Assembly: GCA_009783885.1 (NCBI GenBank)
Contig: WRCN01000008.1
Location: 1-64,000, forward strand
DNA length: 64,000 nucleotides
Direction: 5' to 3'
Source of the DNA: Bacteroidales bacterium
Lineage (GTDB): Bacteria; Bacteroidota; Bacteroidia; Bacteroidales; P3
The position numbers and the translations under genes are program-made. A model generated the notes under the pieces. It saw only the letters and a list, made by a program, of their open reading frames with translations, was not told the DNA's origin and ran no database searches. Shown piece after piece: positions 62,322 through 64,000 of the stretch (the first letter of the stretch is position 1; the number at the start of each line of letters is the position of its first letter).

Positions 62322-63506
62322 TTGAACTCATCTGCACTTTTCAAACGCTATCTCGCACAAACCTCCAACTTCACACCATTTATTGTGGATGTGGAACGTG
62401 CAGAAGGTGTGTATATTTGGGATAAATCCGAAAAAAAATACTTGGATTTCACTTCGGGAATGTGTGCCAATAATTTGGGAAACCGTCATCCAAAAGTAAT
62501 TTCAGCTATCGAAAGTCAATTGCAAAAATTCTCTTATACCATGGTTTACGGCGAGTTTATTCAACAACCGCAAATTGATTTTGCGGAAAAAATTTGTTCG
62601 CTGTTGCCGGGAAATTTGCAACAATTGTTTTATGTCAATTCCGGGTCCGAAGCCATCGAAGGCGCCATAAAATTGGCTCGTTTAAACAATAGTCGTTCGG
62701 AAATTATCAGTTTCAAAAATTCGTATCACGGTAGTACGATGGGCGCCATGAGCGTGCTCGGCAATGAAAGTTATCGCAGTTTGTTTCAACCCATGTTGCC
62801 CGATACCAAACTTTTGGAGTTTAACAACGTCGAGCAACTTTCGGAAATCACCGAAAAAACGTGCTGTGTCATCACCGAAGTCATTCGTTCCGGTGCTGGT
62901 ATGGAACTTCCAAATCCAGCATTTTTACAGGCTTTGCGAAGTCGTTGCAACGAAACGGGTGCACTCTTGATTTTCGACGAAATCCAAACCGGTTTAGGAC
63001 GCACAGGAAAATTATTTGCATTCGAACATTACAATGTTGTTCCCGATATTTTATGTATCGCCAAAAGCATGGGCGGAGGAATGCCGATTGGTGCTTTTGT
63101 TTCATCGGTTGAACGTATGGATAGATTAAACAACGGACATCCACTACTCGGACATGCTACCACATTTGGCGGACATCCTGTGTCGTGTGCAGCAGGTTTA
63201 GCGTCGCTTGAAATCATTGCAAATCCTGAGTTTTTAGAGCAAGTTAATCGCAATGGAGAATTAATTCGCCACTATTTTCAACATCCCGAAATTAAAGAAA
63301 TTCGAGGCAAAGGGCAATTTTTAGCAGTTGAATTAAAGAACCCGAAACGCATCGAAGACGTTGTTACCTATTGCGCAAACAACGGATTACTCCTACTTTG
63401 GTTGTTGTTCAATTACCAATCGTTGGCGCTCACTCCGCCACTCATTATCACAGAAGACCAAATCAAAGAAGCCTCCGAAATTTTCAAAAACGCACTAACC
63501 GAATGA
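62322..63506 (+). CDS. Class III aminotransferase (acetylornithine/aspartate family)
   Basis: 394 aa from a TTG start (LNSSALFKRYLAQTSN read as Met); no ATG is in frame before the stop at 62307. PLP-dependent fold type I: YIWDKSEKKYLDFTSG, NSGSEAIEGAIKLAR, ITEVIRSGAGM, LIFDEIQTGLGRTGKLF with the catalytic Asp, and the PLP-lysine in IAKSMGGGMPIGA. Ends overlapping the YihY gene. Substrate cannot be assigned; ArgD-like enzymes are the nearest by pattern. Confidence 0.88.
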   Translation: MNSSALFKRYLAQTSNFTPFIVDVERAEGVYIWDKSEKKYLDFTSGMCANNLGNRHPKVISAIESQLQKFSYTMVYGEFIQQPQIDFAEKICSLLPGNLQQLFYVNSGSEAIEGAIKLARLNNSRSEIISFKNSYHGSTMGAMSVLGNESYRSLFQPMLPDTKLLEFNNVEQLSEITEKTCCVITEVIRSGAGMELPNPAFLQALRSRCNETGALLIFDEIQTGLGRTGKLFAFEHYNVVPDILCIAKSMGGGMPIGAFVSSVERMDRLNNGHPLLGHATTFGGHPVSCAAGLASLEIIANPEFLEQVNRNGELIRHYFQHPEIKEIRGKGQFLAVELKNPKRIEDVVTYCANNGLLLLWLLFNYQSLALTPPLIITEDQIKEASEIFKNALTE

Positions 63507-64000
63507 AAGAGCATAAAGTATCCAATTTGCGAAAAATTAAACTTTCCATCAATAAAATCAGCCACTTTTTCACAGTAAAAATTTGGGAGGTTTCGGCACA
63601 TACAGGTGTGTCCGCCTTCAAAAAAGGATGGTATAAAATCAGTCGGATTTTAAGTATTGCTATTGAAAAATTCTCAGAAAATCACTGCTCTGCAAGAGCT
63701 TCCGATTTGACTTATTATACGCTTTTTGCGATTGTTCCATTTTTTGCAATTGCTTACGGAGTTGCAATTTTACTGGGTATGGAAACCCATTTGAACGCAC
63801 AGATTTATTCGGCATTAGGCGAACAAGGTGTACTCAGCGAAAAATTAATAGAATTTGCACAAAAAACCATTTCGGAAACCCGAGGCGGGCTCATTACAAT
63901 AATTGCTTCGACGTTTTTTCTTTGGTCAATTTTCTCCATGCTCAGCAATATCGAAGCAACCATGAACAAAATTTGGAATGTTCATAAGCAACGAAAATTT
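63503..64000 (+). CDS. YihY/BrkB-family membrane protein, truncated by window end
   Basis: At least 166 aa; the frame runs past the window edge. ATG at 63503 overlaps the aminotransferase stop by 4 nt (ATGA). The hallmark of the YihY/virulence factor BrkB family is visible: CSARASDLTYYTLFAIVPFFAIAYG with the first membrane helices, then a second helix in TFFLWSIFSMLSNIEATMNKIW. Formerly misnamed RNase BN; function in cell envelope is not settled. Confidence 0.82.
   Translation, partial: MKEHKVSNLRKIKLSINKISHFFTVKIWEVSAHTGVSAFKKGWYKISRILSIAIEKFSENHCSARASDLTYYTLFAIVPFFAIAYGVAILLGMETHLNAQIYSALGEQGVLSEKLIEFAQKTISETRGGLITIIASTFFLWSIFSMLSNIEATMNKIWNVHKQRKF

Overview
The window is about 64 kb of low-GC chromosomal DNA from a member of the phylum Bacteroidota, most likely order Bacteroidales. 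The evidence is as follows. Promoters have the Bacteroidota form TAnnTTTG, often with TTTG about 19-20 nt upstream. One very large exoprotein ends in a type IX secretion (T9SS) sorting domain. MurF and alanine racemase are fused. The S10-spc-alpha ribosomal operon carries map and infA between secY and rpmJ. There is a VorB-type 2-oxoacid:ferredoxin oxidoreductase. The whole annotation is from reading the sequence; no database search was run.

Layout. 0-8.5 kb: an IS1-family transposase remnant, a 2079-aa T9SS cargo protein (-) and a DUF4143-type AAA ATPase (-). 8.6-22.6 kb, mostly +: tRNA-Cys (-), manA, a cation/proton antiporter, a TraB/GumN protein, a small Cys-containing membrane protein, leucyl aminopeptidase, a PdxA-like pseudoenzyme overlapping murF-alr, a patatin-Omp85 protein, a second IS1 remnant, an orphan HsdR-N nuclease-fold protein, an acyltransferase, a DUF5674-like gene with its partner, a structured-RNA candidate and a broken zinc-ribbon ORF. 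22.6-43.6 kb, all -: an ABC-F ATPase, then the uninterrupted str-S10-spc-alpha superoperon read from rpsL (43.6 kb) to rplQ (24.5 kb). 43.7-51 kb: a HAD nucleotidase, tRNA-Pro, a Cys/Lys-rich exported protein, a four-gene oxidoreductase operon, a beta-barrel protein, riboflavin synthase, recR, an unknown gene and a PBECR-like nuclease-fold gene whose 3' end is antisense to a putative small RNA. 51-59.7 kb (-): typA, an FMN-binding/4Fe-4S membrane protein, an NfnA-GltD fusion flavoprotein, two tandem outer-membrane paralogs and ftcD. 59.8-64 kb (+): an unrecognised cassette (membrane protein plus two paralogous Pro/Ser-rich peptides), a nested palindromic element, a BRO-N protein, a class III aminotransferase and a truncated YihY gene.

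The most distinctive property is the density of intergenic palindromes. At least four families recur: (A) GC-rich double hairpins of the form GGGCGGG-loop-CCCGCCC plus GGGCGCG-loop-CGCGCCC, found even inside the ribosomal operon; (B) hairpins around the TCGA/GAGCGAAG core; (C) repeats of ATTACGAATT; and (D) AT-rich repeats such as AGTTTATAAAG or TTAAGAGTTAAG. A family-A pair lies in frame inside the coding sequence of the NfnA-GltD fusion, adding about 20 residues at the interdomain linker. Other copies supply stop codons or create false upstream start extensions for neighbouring genes.

Most genes are housekeeping. The less explained material is the palindrome families, the two terminator-ended rod-like RNA candidates (22.3 and 51.2 kb), the PdxA pseudoenzyme next to the PLP-dependent Alr domain, and the 60-kb cassette.
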